Shown here: piece by piece, positions 8,248-15,346 of the stretch
Position numbering within the stretch: position 1 is the first letter of the stretch
Layout of the letters: each line of letters opens with the position of its first letter
NCBI GenBank assembly: GCA_964401455.1
Contig: CAYNYI010000058.1
Location: 1 to 19,540, forward strand
Source of the DNA: CAYNYI01 sp964401455
Lineage (GTDB): Bacteria > Fibrobacterota > OXYB2-FULL-49-7 > CAYNYI01
DNA length: 19,540 nucleotides
Direction: 5' to 3'
Translations under genes and position numbers: made by a program
Notes under the pieces: generated by a model
What the model saw: the letters and a program-made list of their open reading frames with translations, nothing else
The model's database searches: none
Told to the model about the DNA's origin: nothing

Positions 8248-10623
8248 ATGAAACTGAGAGAAACAAAATACGGATATTTCGACAAAGAGACTAACGAATA
8301 TGTAATAACAAGGCCCGATACGCCCTCTCCCTGGGTCAATCATCTTGGAGAAACAGAAAGGTTTGCCGGAGTTATCTCAAATACAGCGGGCGGCTACACA
8401 TACCATCTGGATCCGGGTAATAAAAGAATAACAAGGTTCAGACACGCCGCAATTCCGGAAGACAGACCCGGCAGATACACATATATAAGGGACGAAGAAA
8501 CCGGCGAATACTGGTCGGCTTCATGGCAGCCTGTTGTCAACCGAAAGGGAGACTATGAATATGAATGCCGGCACGGTTTCGGCTACACGTCGATTAAATA
8601 TTCATACAAAAACATTGAAAGTACCAGCACTTATTTCGTTCCTGTCGGAAAAGATTTCGAACTTTGGAAAATAAATATTAAAAATAATTCTGACAAAAAA
8701 AGGAAACTGAAAATATTTGCCTATAATGAATGGTGTATGTGGAGCCTTATAAAAGACCAGTATAACGCTCAGTCAATAGAAAATGAAGCCAGAAGCAAAT
8801 TCATTCCTGAGAATAACGCTTTTTATCATCATACTTATGCAGATCCCGGAATGTCGCTGGCGGAATCCGAGTTTTTTGAATGGGTCTCGTTTTTTGCTCT
8901 CTCAAACAAACCTGACGGAATCACCTACCGCCGGGACCGTTTTATAGGACCGTACAGAGATGAGAGCTGCCCGATTGCTCTTGAAGAAGGAAAATCAGAT
9001 GATTTTTACGCAGGCGGCGGATACCATATAGCCGCGCCTATGTACGAGCTGGAACTGGAACCCGGCGAAGAAAAGCCATTCTTTTTTGCGCTCGGATCAT
9101 ATGATAAAATCGGCGAAGAACAAAACGATGTAAAGCCGCTTCTCACTGTAAAAGGATTTTCTGAAAAATTAACTGAGCTTAAGAAATACTGGGCCGGCTT
9201 CGCGTCCAGATTCAGCTGCAGCACTCCCGACGACGGAATGGATATTTTCCTCGGAGGCTGGCATCAATATAACCTTGTTATGGACCTTTGGAAGGTGGTG
9301 AACTACAGTTATACCGGCTGGGGCGGTTCCGCCGTCGGTTTCAGGAACCGCGCTCAAAAGGTTGTGGCGCTTTCTTCTGTCGATATTGATTTTTCAAAAA
9401 AAGCGGTTGAGACACTTCTTTCAATCCAATACGAATGCGGAGACGCTCCGGGAAGTTACAGCCCGCTTTCCGGCGCTAAAGCGGGAAAAGGCGGTTTCTC
9501 TGATGTTCCGATGTACCTTATTTACGCTGTTGAAGCTATAATAAAGGAAACAGGCGATAAACAATTCTTAAACAAAGAGCTACCCTTTTTTGAGGGATCA
9601 AAAGCAACCGTTTTTGAACACCTTAAGCGTATTATAGACTGGATCTGGTCACGCCGGGGCCCGCACGGCCTTCCCGTTATAGGCATAGCCGACTGGAACG
9701 ACGCCATTAATCTGAACGGGAAAGGCGAAACACAGATGGCAGCCTGCCAGTTTGTGCATGCCTGCCGTATTCTGTCTGTTTTTTCCAAAATCCTCGGGGA
9801 AGACGGGGACAAAGAAAAGTTCAGTAAACTCGGCGATGAAATGAAAGACATAATAAACGAGCATTGCTGGGATGGAGAATGGTATATCCGTGCTTTTGAT
9901 ATTAATGGAAGCCCGGTAGGCTCAAGCAAAAATGAACACGGGAAAATTTTCCTGAACGCCCAGAGCTGGGCGGTTATTTCCGGTGTCGCCGAGGGTGAAC
10001 GGAAAGAGAAATGCCTTCTATCTACAAGAAAGTATTTATTTACAAAATGCGGGCTCAAATCCTGTACCCCGGCTTATCCGGCTTACGACGATAAAATCGG
10101 TCCTATCGGGTCAATGGTTCCCGGCCTTAAAGAAAACGGTGCGATTTTCTGCCATGCTCATGCCTGGGGCATAATAGCGGCAACGGCCGGAGGCAAAGGA
10201 GACTGGGCCCATGAATATTATGACAGCTTTTTGCCCTGTAATCAGGACCCGGATATTTCTACGGCAGAACCTTACACTTTCTGCCAGACATATGCCAGCG
10301 ATGAGCATCCCGAACACGGACTCGGCCGCCTGCACTGGCATTCGGGCACTATTCCATGGACTTATGTTGCATCGACACAGCAGATACTTGGAATAAAACC
10401 TGATTATGATGGTCTTTTAATTGACCCATGTCTTCCGAAAAGTTGGAAGCAATATTCTGTAAAAAGAATTTTTAGAGGCACAGAATACAATATTACAGTC
10501 AAAAATCCCGACGGCGTTTCGGGCGGCGTGCAGGAAATTACCGTAAATGGAGAAAAACAGACCTCTCCGCTTATAAAGGCTACAGATGCAAAAAAGGCTG
10601 AAGTGGAAGTTTTACTGGGATAA
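8248..10623 (+). CDS. GH94 glycoside phosphorylase (cellobiose phosphorylase-like), copy 2
   Basis: The 791-residue cytoplasmic protein is full length for the family. Its N-terminus (GYFDKETNEYVITRPDTPSPWVN) is the standard GH94 opening, followed by the ISNTAGGYTYH, EYWSASWQPV and ECRHGFGYTSI blocks of the beta-sandwich domain (1-290). The barrel contains RRGPHGLPVIGIADWNDAINLN at 469-490, very like cellobiose phosphorylase, with the catalytic Asp in DWND (482-485). Later come ENGAIFCHAHAWG (phosphate-site His region) and GLLIDPCLPKSW. The expected product is a sugar 1-phosphate from a beta-disaccharide. An oddity: the segment that reads roughly GFRD..QD in characterised cellobiose and chitobiose phosphorylases is GFRNRAQK here (364-371), changing residues close to the sugar site. 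The substrate is therefore uncertain. The start has a GGGAG ribosome binding site. The nucleotidyltransferase gene follows 8 bp later. Confidence 0.9.
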   Translation: MKLRETKYGYFDKETNEYVITRPDTPSPWVNHLGETERFAGVISNTAGGYTYHLDPGNKRITRFRHAAIPEDRPGRYTYIRDEETGEYWSASWQPVVNRKGDYEYECRHGFGYTSIKYSYKNIESTSTYFVPVGKDFELWKINIKNNSDKKRKLKIFAYNEWCMWSLIKDQYNAQSIENEARSKFIPENNAFYHHTYADPGMSLAESEFFEWVSFFALSNKPDGITYRRDRFIGPYRDESCPIALEEGKSDDFYAGGGYHIAAPMYELELEPGEEKPFFFALGSYDKIGEEQNDVKPLLTVKGFSEKLTELKKYWAGFASRFSCSTPDDGMDIFLGGWHQYNLVMDLWKVVNYSYTGWGGSAVGFRNRAQKVVALSSVDIDFSKKAVETLLSIQYECGDAPGSYSPLSGAKAGKGGFSDVPMYLIYAVEAIIKETGDKQFLNKELPFFEGSKATVFEHLKRIIDWIWSRRGPHGLPVIGIADWNDAINLNGKGETQMAACQFVHACRILSVFSKILGEDGDKEKFSKLGDEMKDIINEHCWDGEWYIRAFDINGSPVGSSKNEHGKIFLNAQSWAVISGVAEGERKEKCLLSTRKYLFTKCGLKSCTPAYPAYDDKIGPIGSMVPGLKENGAIFCHAHAWGIIAATAGGKGDWAHEYYDSFLPCNQDPDISTAEPYTFCQTYASDEHPEHGLGRLHWHSGTIPWTYVASTQQILGIKPDYDGLLIDPCLPKSWKQYSVKRIFRGTEYNITVKNPDGVSGGVQEITVNGEKQTSPLIKATDAKKAEVEVLLG

Positions 10624-10631
10624 TCCATAGA

Positions 10632-11084
10632 ATGTCCTTACCGCAATCAAATAAAATACTCCGGGAGTTTTTCGGCTCCCGGAATTTTGAGTACTGTCTT
10701 GCCGGAGGTCATGCCCTTTCTTTTTACGGATATACAAGGGCCACAATAGATTCCGATTTTGTTACAAAGAATAGTTACCGTCCGGATCTTTCTGAATATC
10801 TTGAATCGCTGGGATTCGAAACACTTCATTCTTCTGTGGGCTTTTCCAATCATCTTCACAGTATAAAAAAAATCCGGATTGATCTCATTTATACTGATGA
10901 AAAAACTTTTTCGATATTATTATCAGACTCGCATAAGACTGATATTGACCCGGAAAGGAAGTTTCGTGAATTTGCCGATCTCAAAGCACTTATTGATACA
11001 GGCAGTATCACGTCTTTAAAACTGAAGAGCCTTTTAAAAGGATACGGACTGGAGGAACTATTCGATGAATTCTCAGGAAATTGA
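10632..11084 (+). CDS. Small nucleotidyltransferase-fold protein (AbiEii/MNT-like)
   Basis: A 150-residue protein with the minimal nucleotidyltransferase superfamily signature: CLAGGHALSFYGYTRATIDSDF at 22-43, giving the GG-x-A loop, the R-x-T step and the acidic pair D40-x-D42, and a third acidic residue D84 in KKIRIDLIY. The C-terminal helices (about 108-150, FREFADLKALIDTGS..., LKGYGLEELFDEF) resemble the helical tail of AbiEii-like and DUF6036-type proteins. Members of this superfamily transfer nucleotides to proteins, RNA or small molecules and are common in toxin-antitoxin and abortive infection modules. All three acidic residues suggest an active enzyme. Its stop overlaps the start of a small downstream protein by 20 bases, as in two-gene modules. 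Only a weak ribosome binding site (GGGA) precedes the start; it may be read through from the GH94 gene. The exact substrate is unknown. Confidence 0.72.
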   Translation: MSLPQSNKILREFFGSRNFEYCLAGGHALSFYGYTRATIDSDFVTKNSYRPDLSEYLESLGFETLHSSVGFSNHLHSIKKIRIDLIYTDEKTFSILLSDSHKTDIDPERKFREFADLKALIDTGSITSLKLKSLLKGYGLEELFDEFSGN

Positions 11085-11259
11085 ATTTCCATCAGATTCC
11101 GGCCCGGTAAAAAACACCCGGAATTCGATGAGTTTTCAAGAATATAATGAATATCTTTCTACTCTGAAACCGTCTAAGGAAGAACTCAGAAAAGTTCATA
11201 ATTACGGGGGAATGTTTTATCTGCCCGAAAAAGAATGGCCTGCCGATGAACGGGAATAA
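11065..11259 (+). CDS. Small acidic protein paired with the nucleotidyltransferase
   Basis: A 64-residue charged protein (MNSQEIEF...MSFQEYNEYLSTLKPSKEELRKVHNYGGMFYLPEKEW). It starts 20 bases inside the nucleotidyltransferase gene with a GGAGG ribosome binding site 9 bases before the ATG, which supports real, coupled translation. The middle (SFQEYNEYLSTL, SKEELRKV) is probably helical; the end is aromatic and proline-containing. I do not recognise a family. Short conserved partners next to AbiEii-like nucleotidyltransferases suggest an antitoxin or accessory subunit by inference only. Confidence 0.6.
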   Translation: MNSQEIEFPSDSGPVKNTRNSMSFQEYNEYLSTLKPSKEELRKVHNYGGMFYLPEKEWPADERE

Positions 11260-11277
11260 CAAAATTACGGGCTATAA

Positions 11278-11415
11278 GGCGGAACAATTGCCCGCTATGT
11301 AAAATCCTTTCTGCTGTCTCAGGGCTATTTTTCTATTGAAGACCGGGACAAAAACTCACCGGATTTCAAAAAGATCAGGGTTGTTACTACAGTAGAGTTT
11401 TCTCTTTCGGACTAA
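11278..11415 (+). pseudogene. Coding-like remnant without a start codon
   Basis: After a stop at 11275-11277 an open stretch of 45 codons (GGTIARYVKSFLLSQGYFSI, then EDRDKNSPDFKKI, ending VEFSLSD) runs to a TAA at 11413-11415. It has protein-like composition but no ATG, GTG or TTG start and no ribosome binding site. It looks like the C-terminal end of a decayed gene whose 5' part was lost. The family is not recognised. Chance cannot be excluded at this length. Confidence 0.3.
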
Positions 11416-11450
11416 ATAAAAGCCGACCCGAAAAGGTGCGGCTTTTATTT
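11414..11450. terminator. Strong bidirectional terminator
   Basis: AAATAAAAGCCG (11414-11425) and CGGCTTTTATTT (11439-11450) form a perfect 12-bp stem with a 13-base loop that can pair further (ACC with GGT). The A-run/T-run flanks make it a Rho-independent terminator in both directions. It lies exactly where the rightward phosphorylase group meets the leftward membrane-protein gene, and it overlaps the stop codon of the latter. Confidence 0.85.
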
Positions 11451-12605
11451 AAGAAGCCCGATGCCTCTGTAGAACCTGTACCAATTGTAAGGCTGGGCTA
11501 GATTAAAGGCCAGATTTATCAAGCCGTTTGTGTTCATAATATCCGTGGACATTTTTCCGTCATTTCCAATGCTTACATCTTTTTTCCCTCCGGAATGGAT
11601 GCTGTAATACCTGCTCATATCCTCGCCGCATTCAGGACATACAAAATGATCGGCACCATATGAATGCGACTCGGACCCGGCATCCAACTTTTGATCTCCG
11701 AGGTTTGCTGTATACTTTGTTCCGGAACTTCCCAGATTATGTTTTTCAATAAATTCCGGAGAAACAAATCTTTTGCAATTACCGCATTTCTTATATTTCC
11801 GGTCAAGCTGCAGAGGTTCAATTACAAACAAAATTATCGGGGCAAATGATATCATGAGTATACCTAAATCTGACAATTCACTTCCCGGAACAAGTGGAGA
11901 CTTCCATATTCCATAGACTACGGCTATCCAGGCCAAAGATATTGACGTATAAAAGACGCGGGTCCCGCTGAAAAGAAACAAGACACGGGAATTGGCAAAC
12001 CGAGAAGAATTCGGTTTATAAACCATCCTCACAAGTAAATAGCTTATTATGGTTCCTGCAGCGACAAGAATATACAAAATATTTCTAACTCTATTTGGAT
12101 TCAACGGAGTCTCTGCGGCGTTTTCCCCTACCTTCTCCGCACCGGATTCTTCAGTTAAAACTACATTATCCGCGTTTTTTCCTGTATTGCCGGCGGCCCT
12201 TATTGCCGATTTGGAGGCTTTAGAATATTTTACTTTCATATAACCGGTATTAAACGGATTTGATCCGCGCTTACCGTTAAAATATATTTCTATTTTTTCG
12301 TATAGACCTGATTGATTCTGGTTTTTATCAAACCATTTATATACCGGGACTGAGTATGTGCTGACTTTTTCAACCCTCTCTTTGCCGTCTGACTTAATCA
12401 AATAAATATAAGCCCTGTGATATACCCCTTTTTCTTCCTCAAACTCAATAACAGCGTTAGACGGATTAAGTACAGAGACATCAATAACCGCCGGTCTGTG
12501 GCCTTCCGCTTTATTATATGAAGACCTGGTTACAATGGTTTTTTCAGCGAATAAAAGCGGAACGACTGAAAATAAGATAAATGATGTAAAGATGAATTTT
12601 TTCAT
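11445..12605 (-). CDS. Membrane protein with exported N-terminal domain and zinc ribbon
   Basis: A 386-residue protein of unknown function. The start is placed at MKKFIFTS because GGGGA lies 5 bases before it; an in-frame ATG five codons upstream is less well placed. A signal peptide (about 1-20, LLFA/EK) is followed by a beta-rich exported domain (about 21-130), a low-complexity linker, three membrane helices (about 174-196, 216-235 and 247-265) and a C-terminal zinc ribbon with C274/C277 and C323/C326 (numbered from this start). The hydrophobic count would leave the zinc ribbon on the opposite side of the membrane from the N-terminal domain, i.e. in the cytoplasm. The domain order resembles a transmembrane sensor or assembly factor, but no family is recognised. 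It has its own promoter and is bounded by a terminator, so it is probably a single-gene unit. Confidence 0.75.
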   Translation of the reverse strand: MKKFIFTSFILFSVVPLLFAEKTIVTRSSYNKAEGHRPAVIDVSVLNPSNAVIEFEEEKGVYHRAYIYLIKSDGKERVEKVSTYSVPVYKWFDKNQNQSGLYEKIEIYFNGKRGSNPFNTGYMKVKYSKASKSAIRAAGNTGKNADNVVLTEESGAEKVGENAAETPLNPNRVRNILYILVAAGTIISYLLVRMVYKPNSSRFANSRVLFLFSGTRVFYTSISLAWIAVVYGIWKSPLVPGSELSDLGILMISFAPIILFVIEPLQLDRKYKKCGNCKRFVSPEFIEKHNLGSSGTKYTANLGDQKLDAGSESHSYGADHFVCPECGEDMSRYYSIHSGGKKDVSIGNDGKMSTDIMNTNGLINLAFNLAQPYNWYRFYRGIGLLK

Positions 12606-12644
12606 TGTTTCCCCGTACATTCAGAAATACACAGCAATCCTCTA

Positions 12645-12666
12645 AGCGTTAAACAAAAATAACGCT
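12645..12666 (-). promoter_or_regulatory. Perfect dyad at the transcription start of the membrane-protein gene
   Basis: AGCGTTA and TAACGCT are perfect 7-bp inverted arms around an 8-base A/T loop. The element begins five bases after the -10 box and spans about -2 to +20 of the predicted transcript. It could be a repressor operator or an RNA 5' stem. It has no T-run placed for termination. Confidence 0.5.
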
Positions 12667-12670
12667 ATCA

Positions 12671-12699
12671 ATTATAAAACCTTTTTCATTAAATTTCAA
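12671..12699 (-). promoter_or_regulatory. Near-consensus promoter of the membrane-protein gene
   Basis: On the minus strand TTGAAA (12699-12694), a 17-bp spacer, then TATAAT (12676-12671) give eleven of twelve consensus positions. Predicted start is near 12664, with a leader of about 60 bases before the MKKF start. It is the strongest promoter-like sequence in the window. Confidence 0.75.
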
Positions 12700-12737
12700 G
12701 ATAAAAAGAAAATTTATGACTGCGGGTGCGGTCGAGG

Positions 12738-14384
12738 CTATTCTCCGTCCTTATAATAACGGTGCACAGAATTCTTGACTCTGGTAATGGCGCGCGGGCT
12801 TACGCTTATAGAAGTTATTCCTGAATCTAACAGTTTTTTTACAGACCCCTCACCGGAAGACGCTAATTCGCCGCATATCGAAACTTTTTTACCGGTTTCT
12901 GCGGATGCGCTGCTTATTTTCTTTATCATATCCCATAAAACCGGATGGTCGGGATCATAATCCTCTGAAACATGCTCATTGTTTCTATCGACCGCGAATG
13001 TATATTGAATGAGGTCATTACTTCCGATACTTCCGAAATCCACGAGTTCCAGAATTTCTTTTGCCTGAAAAACAGCGGACGGAACTTCAAACATAACCCC
13101 GGTTTCTATATTTTTGGAATTATGGGGAACTTCTTTTATCGTTTCTTTAATGATTTCCAGAATTTCACGAAGCTGTTTGGTATCTACAACCATCGGTATC
13201 AGAATGCCAATGGGACCAATCTCGCTTGCTTTCGCAAGCGCCCTGACCTGAGTACGAAGTATGTCTTTGTGAATCAGAAGATACCTTGCCCCACGAAGGC
13301 CCAGAGACGGGTTTTCCTCCTTTTCGAACTCCATAAAAGGAAGAGGTTTGTCGCCGCCGGTGTCAAGCAGCCGAAAGACGACTTTTCTGCCTTTCATGTT
13401 CTTCAGAATATCGGTGTAATAGACGGTTTGTTCTTCTTCGGTCAACATTTTATTGTCTTTAATAAACAGAAATTCTGTCCTGAAAAGTCCTATGCCGTCG
13501 GCCATATGATTGACCGCGACGGTAACCTCTTCGGCTATGCTGGCATTTGCAAGTACTTCCGCACCTTCAGGAAGTTCGATCTCGGCAACAGCCTTGTCCG
13601 GAATATCAACCATTGTTTCAGGTGTCTTAGGAGACAATTCCTTTAATGTCTCGTCATCCGGATTTAGAAAAACCCGCGCATTGTCTCCGTCAAGAAGAAC
13701 AAGGTCACCGCAATTAACGCTGTCCCGGAGATTATGAATTCCGCTCACAGAGGGGATGTCTATTGACCTTGCGACAATAGCGGCGTGCGAGGAATAGCCG
13801 CCGTGCTCGGTGATAAAACCGGCAACTTTTGTAAAATCCATGGTGGCTATCATCTGGGGAGAGAGCTCATCCGCTATTATAATCCGGTTCCGACCGCGTT
13901 TACAGTAAAACTGACCTTCGCAATGAAACTTTTGGCTGGTTCTTCCCAAAAAATCCAGAAGAAGATTACGGATATCTGATATATCATGCGACCTTTCGCG
14001 AAGATAAGAATTCTCCATCTTGCGAAACATTTCCTCATAAGACCGAAATACCTGATTAACCTCGTATTCAACATTATTAAGGTTATCCCTGATTCCGCCC
14101 TCAACCTTGCCTATGATTGATGAGTCGTTAAGGATATGCTTTTGTGCTTTGAATATCTCGGCCTCGGCCTCCCCCACCTTCTCGGCGATATCAACAGAAA
14201 CCCTGTCAAGCTCATCCGAACATTTCTTCATGGCCTCACGGAAGCGGATAATTTCCCGTTCTGCCGCATCTGGTCCGGAAAGAGAATTTTTATATATATT
14301 GGCCTCATGGTCCCGCCTTGAAAAGAGGCAGACCTGTGCAAGGACTCTTCCGGGATTTATCTTTATTCCTTTAAATTCTTTCAT
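12738..14384 (-). CDS. ptsI: PTS enzyme I (phosphoenolpyruvate-protein phosphotransferase)
   Basis: This 548-residue cytoplasmic enzyme autophosphorylates from PEP and passes the phosphate to HPr. It is close to the usual length of 550-575. The N-terminal HPr-binding/phosphohistidine part (1-240) carries the active His200 in EHGGYSSHAAIVARS. The PEP-binding barrel (about 260-540) has GLFRTEFLF (R302), VFRLLDTGGDKPLPF (R338), ENPSLGLRGARY, MFEVPSA (E433), GSNDLIQYTFAVDR (D457) and ICGELASS (Cys504), the residues needed for catalysis. Its ATG overlaps the cysE stop as ATGA, and AGGAAG lies just upstream, so translation is coupled to cysE. It is the last gene of a cysteine/methionine operon, with no HPr, EII or sugar gene near, which is unusual. 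A PTS-Ntr type EI is unlikely because there is no GAF domain. Confidence 0.92.
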   Translation of the reverse strand: MKEFKGIKINPGRVLAQVCLFSRRDHEANIYKNSLSGPDAAEREIIRFREAMKKCSDELDRVSVDIAEKVGEAEAEIFKAQKHILNDSSIIGKVEGGIRDNLNNVEYEVNQVFRSYEEMFRKMENSYLRERSHDISDIRNLLLDFLGRTSQKFHCEGQFYCKRGRNRIIIADELSPQMIATMDFTKVAGFITEHGGYSSHAAIVARSIDIPSVSGIHNLRDSVNCGDLVLLDGDNARVFLNPDDETLKELSPKTPETMVDIPDKAVAEIELPEGAEVLANASIAEEVTVAVNHMADGIGLFRTEFLFIKDNKMLTEEEQTVYYTDILKNMKGRKVVFRLLDTGGDKPLPFMEFEKEENPSLGLRGARYLLIHKDILRTQVRALAKASEIGPIGILIPMVVDTKQLREILEIIKETIKEVPHNSKNIETGVMFEVPSAVFQAKEILELVDFGSIGSNDLIQYTFAVDRNNEHVSEDYDPDHPVLWDMIKKISSASAETGKKVSICGELASSGEGSVKKLLDSGITSISVSPRAITRVKNSVHRYYKDGE

Positions 14385-15346
14385 TTTTTCTTCCTGCCGC
14401 CGGCTTTTTTTCTGATAACAAGGTCGGGGGCCGAAATATTAACAATCATGTCCGCCTCCACAGACTTTGTTATCCAGGTATTTCCGCCTATAACGGTACG
14501 TTCTCCTATAACAGTATCTCCGCCGAGAATGGTGGCATTAGCATAAACCGTAACGTGGTCTTTCAGAGTAGGATGTCTTTTTACTCCCTTTATGATTTTT
14601 CCTCGTTCATCTCTCGGAAATGAGAGCGCGCCTAGCGTCACGCCCTGATATATCTTCACATTGCGGCCGATTTGGGTGGTTTCGCCGATAACAACACCGG
14701 TACCGTGATCTATAAAAAAACTCTCTCCGATCTCGGCCCCCGGATGAATATCTATACCAGTTTCGGTGTGTGACCACTCAGAAGCCATTCTGGGTATAAG
14801 CGGAACAGCGGCCTTATATAATTCATGAGCAAATCTGTGAACGCTTATGGCTTTTATAAAGGGATAACTCAGTATAATCTCGTCATAAGATCTTGCAGCC
14901 GGGTCTCCGGCATATGCCGCCTCTACATCAAGTTTAAGAAGTCTCCGCACTTCAGGAAGCTTTTTAAGGACATGCGCTGCTATACCCGCAGAGGCATCGG
15001 CGCAGTCACAGCCCGCTGTGTTTTTATCAGGACACTGGTATTCGAGTGCTTTTTTTATTTCCTTAACCAACGATTCATGAAGACGGTCCAAAATGGTCCC
15101 CGCATAAAAAGAAGCCGAAGACGTTTTAACGGATTCTTTTCCAATAAAGCCCGGAAAGATTATACGAAGGTAATCCTTTATGATATCCGATATCTTTTCA
15201 GGAACGGGTATATTCAGTCCGTCAAGATGGTTAATCCCTTTTTTCTTGTCGTAGGAATCTGTAAGTTTTCCCACAAGTGTTTCGATAGACCTTTTGCTCC
15301 AGGAAACCCCGGAAGGAAGTTTTCTTTTACATTTTGGTGTTTTCAT
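14381..15346 (-). CDS. cysE: Serine O-acetyltransferase
   Basis: The 321-residue cytoplasmic enzyme makes O-acetylserine from serine and acetyl-CoA, the first step of cysteine synthesis. The N-terminal helical part (about 1-190) is longer than in E. coli and includes HVLKKLPEVRRLLKLDVEAAYAGDPAA. The left-handed beta-helix at 195-300 has hexapeptide turns, GIDIHPGAEIG, FIDHGTGVVIGETTQIG with the catalytic-type DH (213-214), VTLGAL, HPTLKDHVTVYANATILGG and VIGGNTWITKSV. The form resembles the long serine acetyltransferases of Bacteroidetes and other FCB bacteria. The C-terminus is lysine-rich. The gene starts 20 bases inside metA and ends overlapping ptsI by 4 bases, so it is tightly embedded in the operon. 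No strong ribosome binding site is seen, consistent with coupling to metA. Confidence 0.92.
   Translation of the reverse strand: MKTPKCKRKLPSGVSWSKRSIETLVGKLTDSYDKKKGINHLDGLNIPVPEKISDIIKDYLRIIFPGFIGKESVKTSSASFYAGTILDRLHESLVKEIKKALEYQCPDKNTAGCDCADASAGIAAHVLKKLPEVRRLLKLDVEAAYAGDPAARSYDEIILSYPFIKAISVHRFAHELYKAAVPLIPRMASEWSHTETGIDIHPGAEIGESFFIDHGTGVVIGETTQIGRNVKIYQGVTLGALSFPRDERGKIIKGVKRHPTLKDHVTVYANATILGGDTVIGERTVIGGNTWITKSVEADMIVNISAPDLVIRKKAGGRKKK

Noticed and set aside
9522..10058. Open frame of about 178 codons on the minus strand opposite GH94 copy 2
   Set aside because: It lies wholly inside a clear GH94 gene in the opposite sense and its product resembles no protein.
12972..13646. Long open frame of about 224 codons on the plus strand opposite ptsI
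   Set aside because: It is antisense to a strongly conserved enzyme, has no ribosome binding site or protein family signature, and is explained by the codon use of ptsI.
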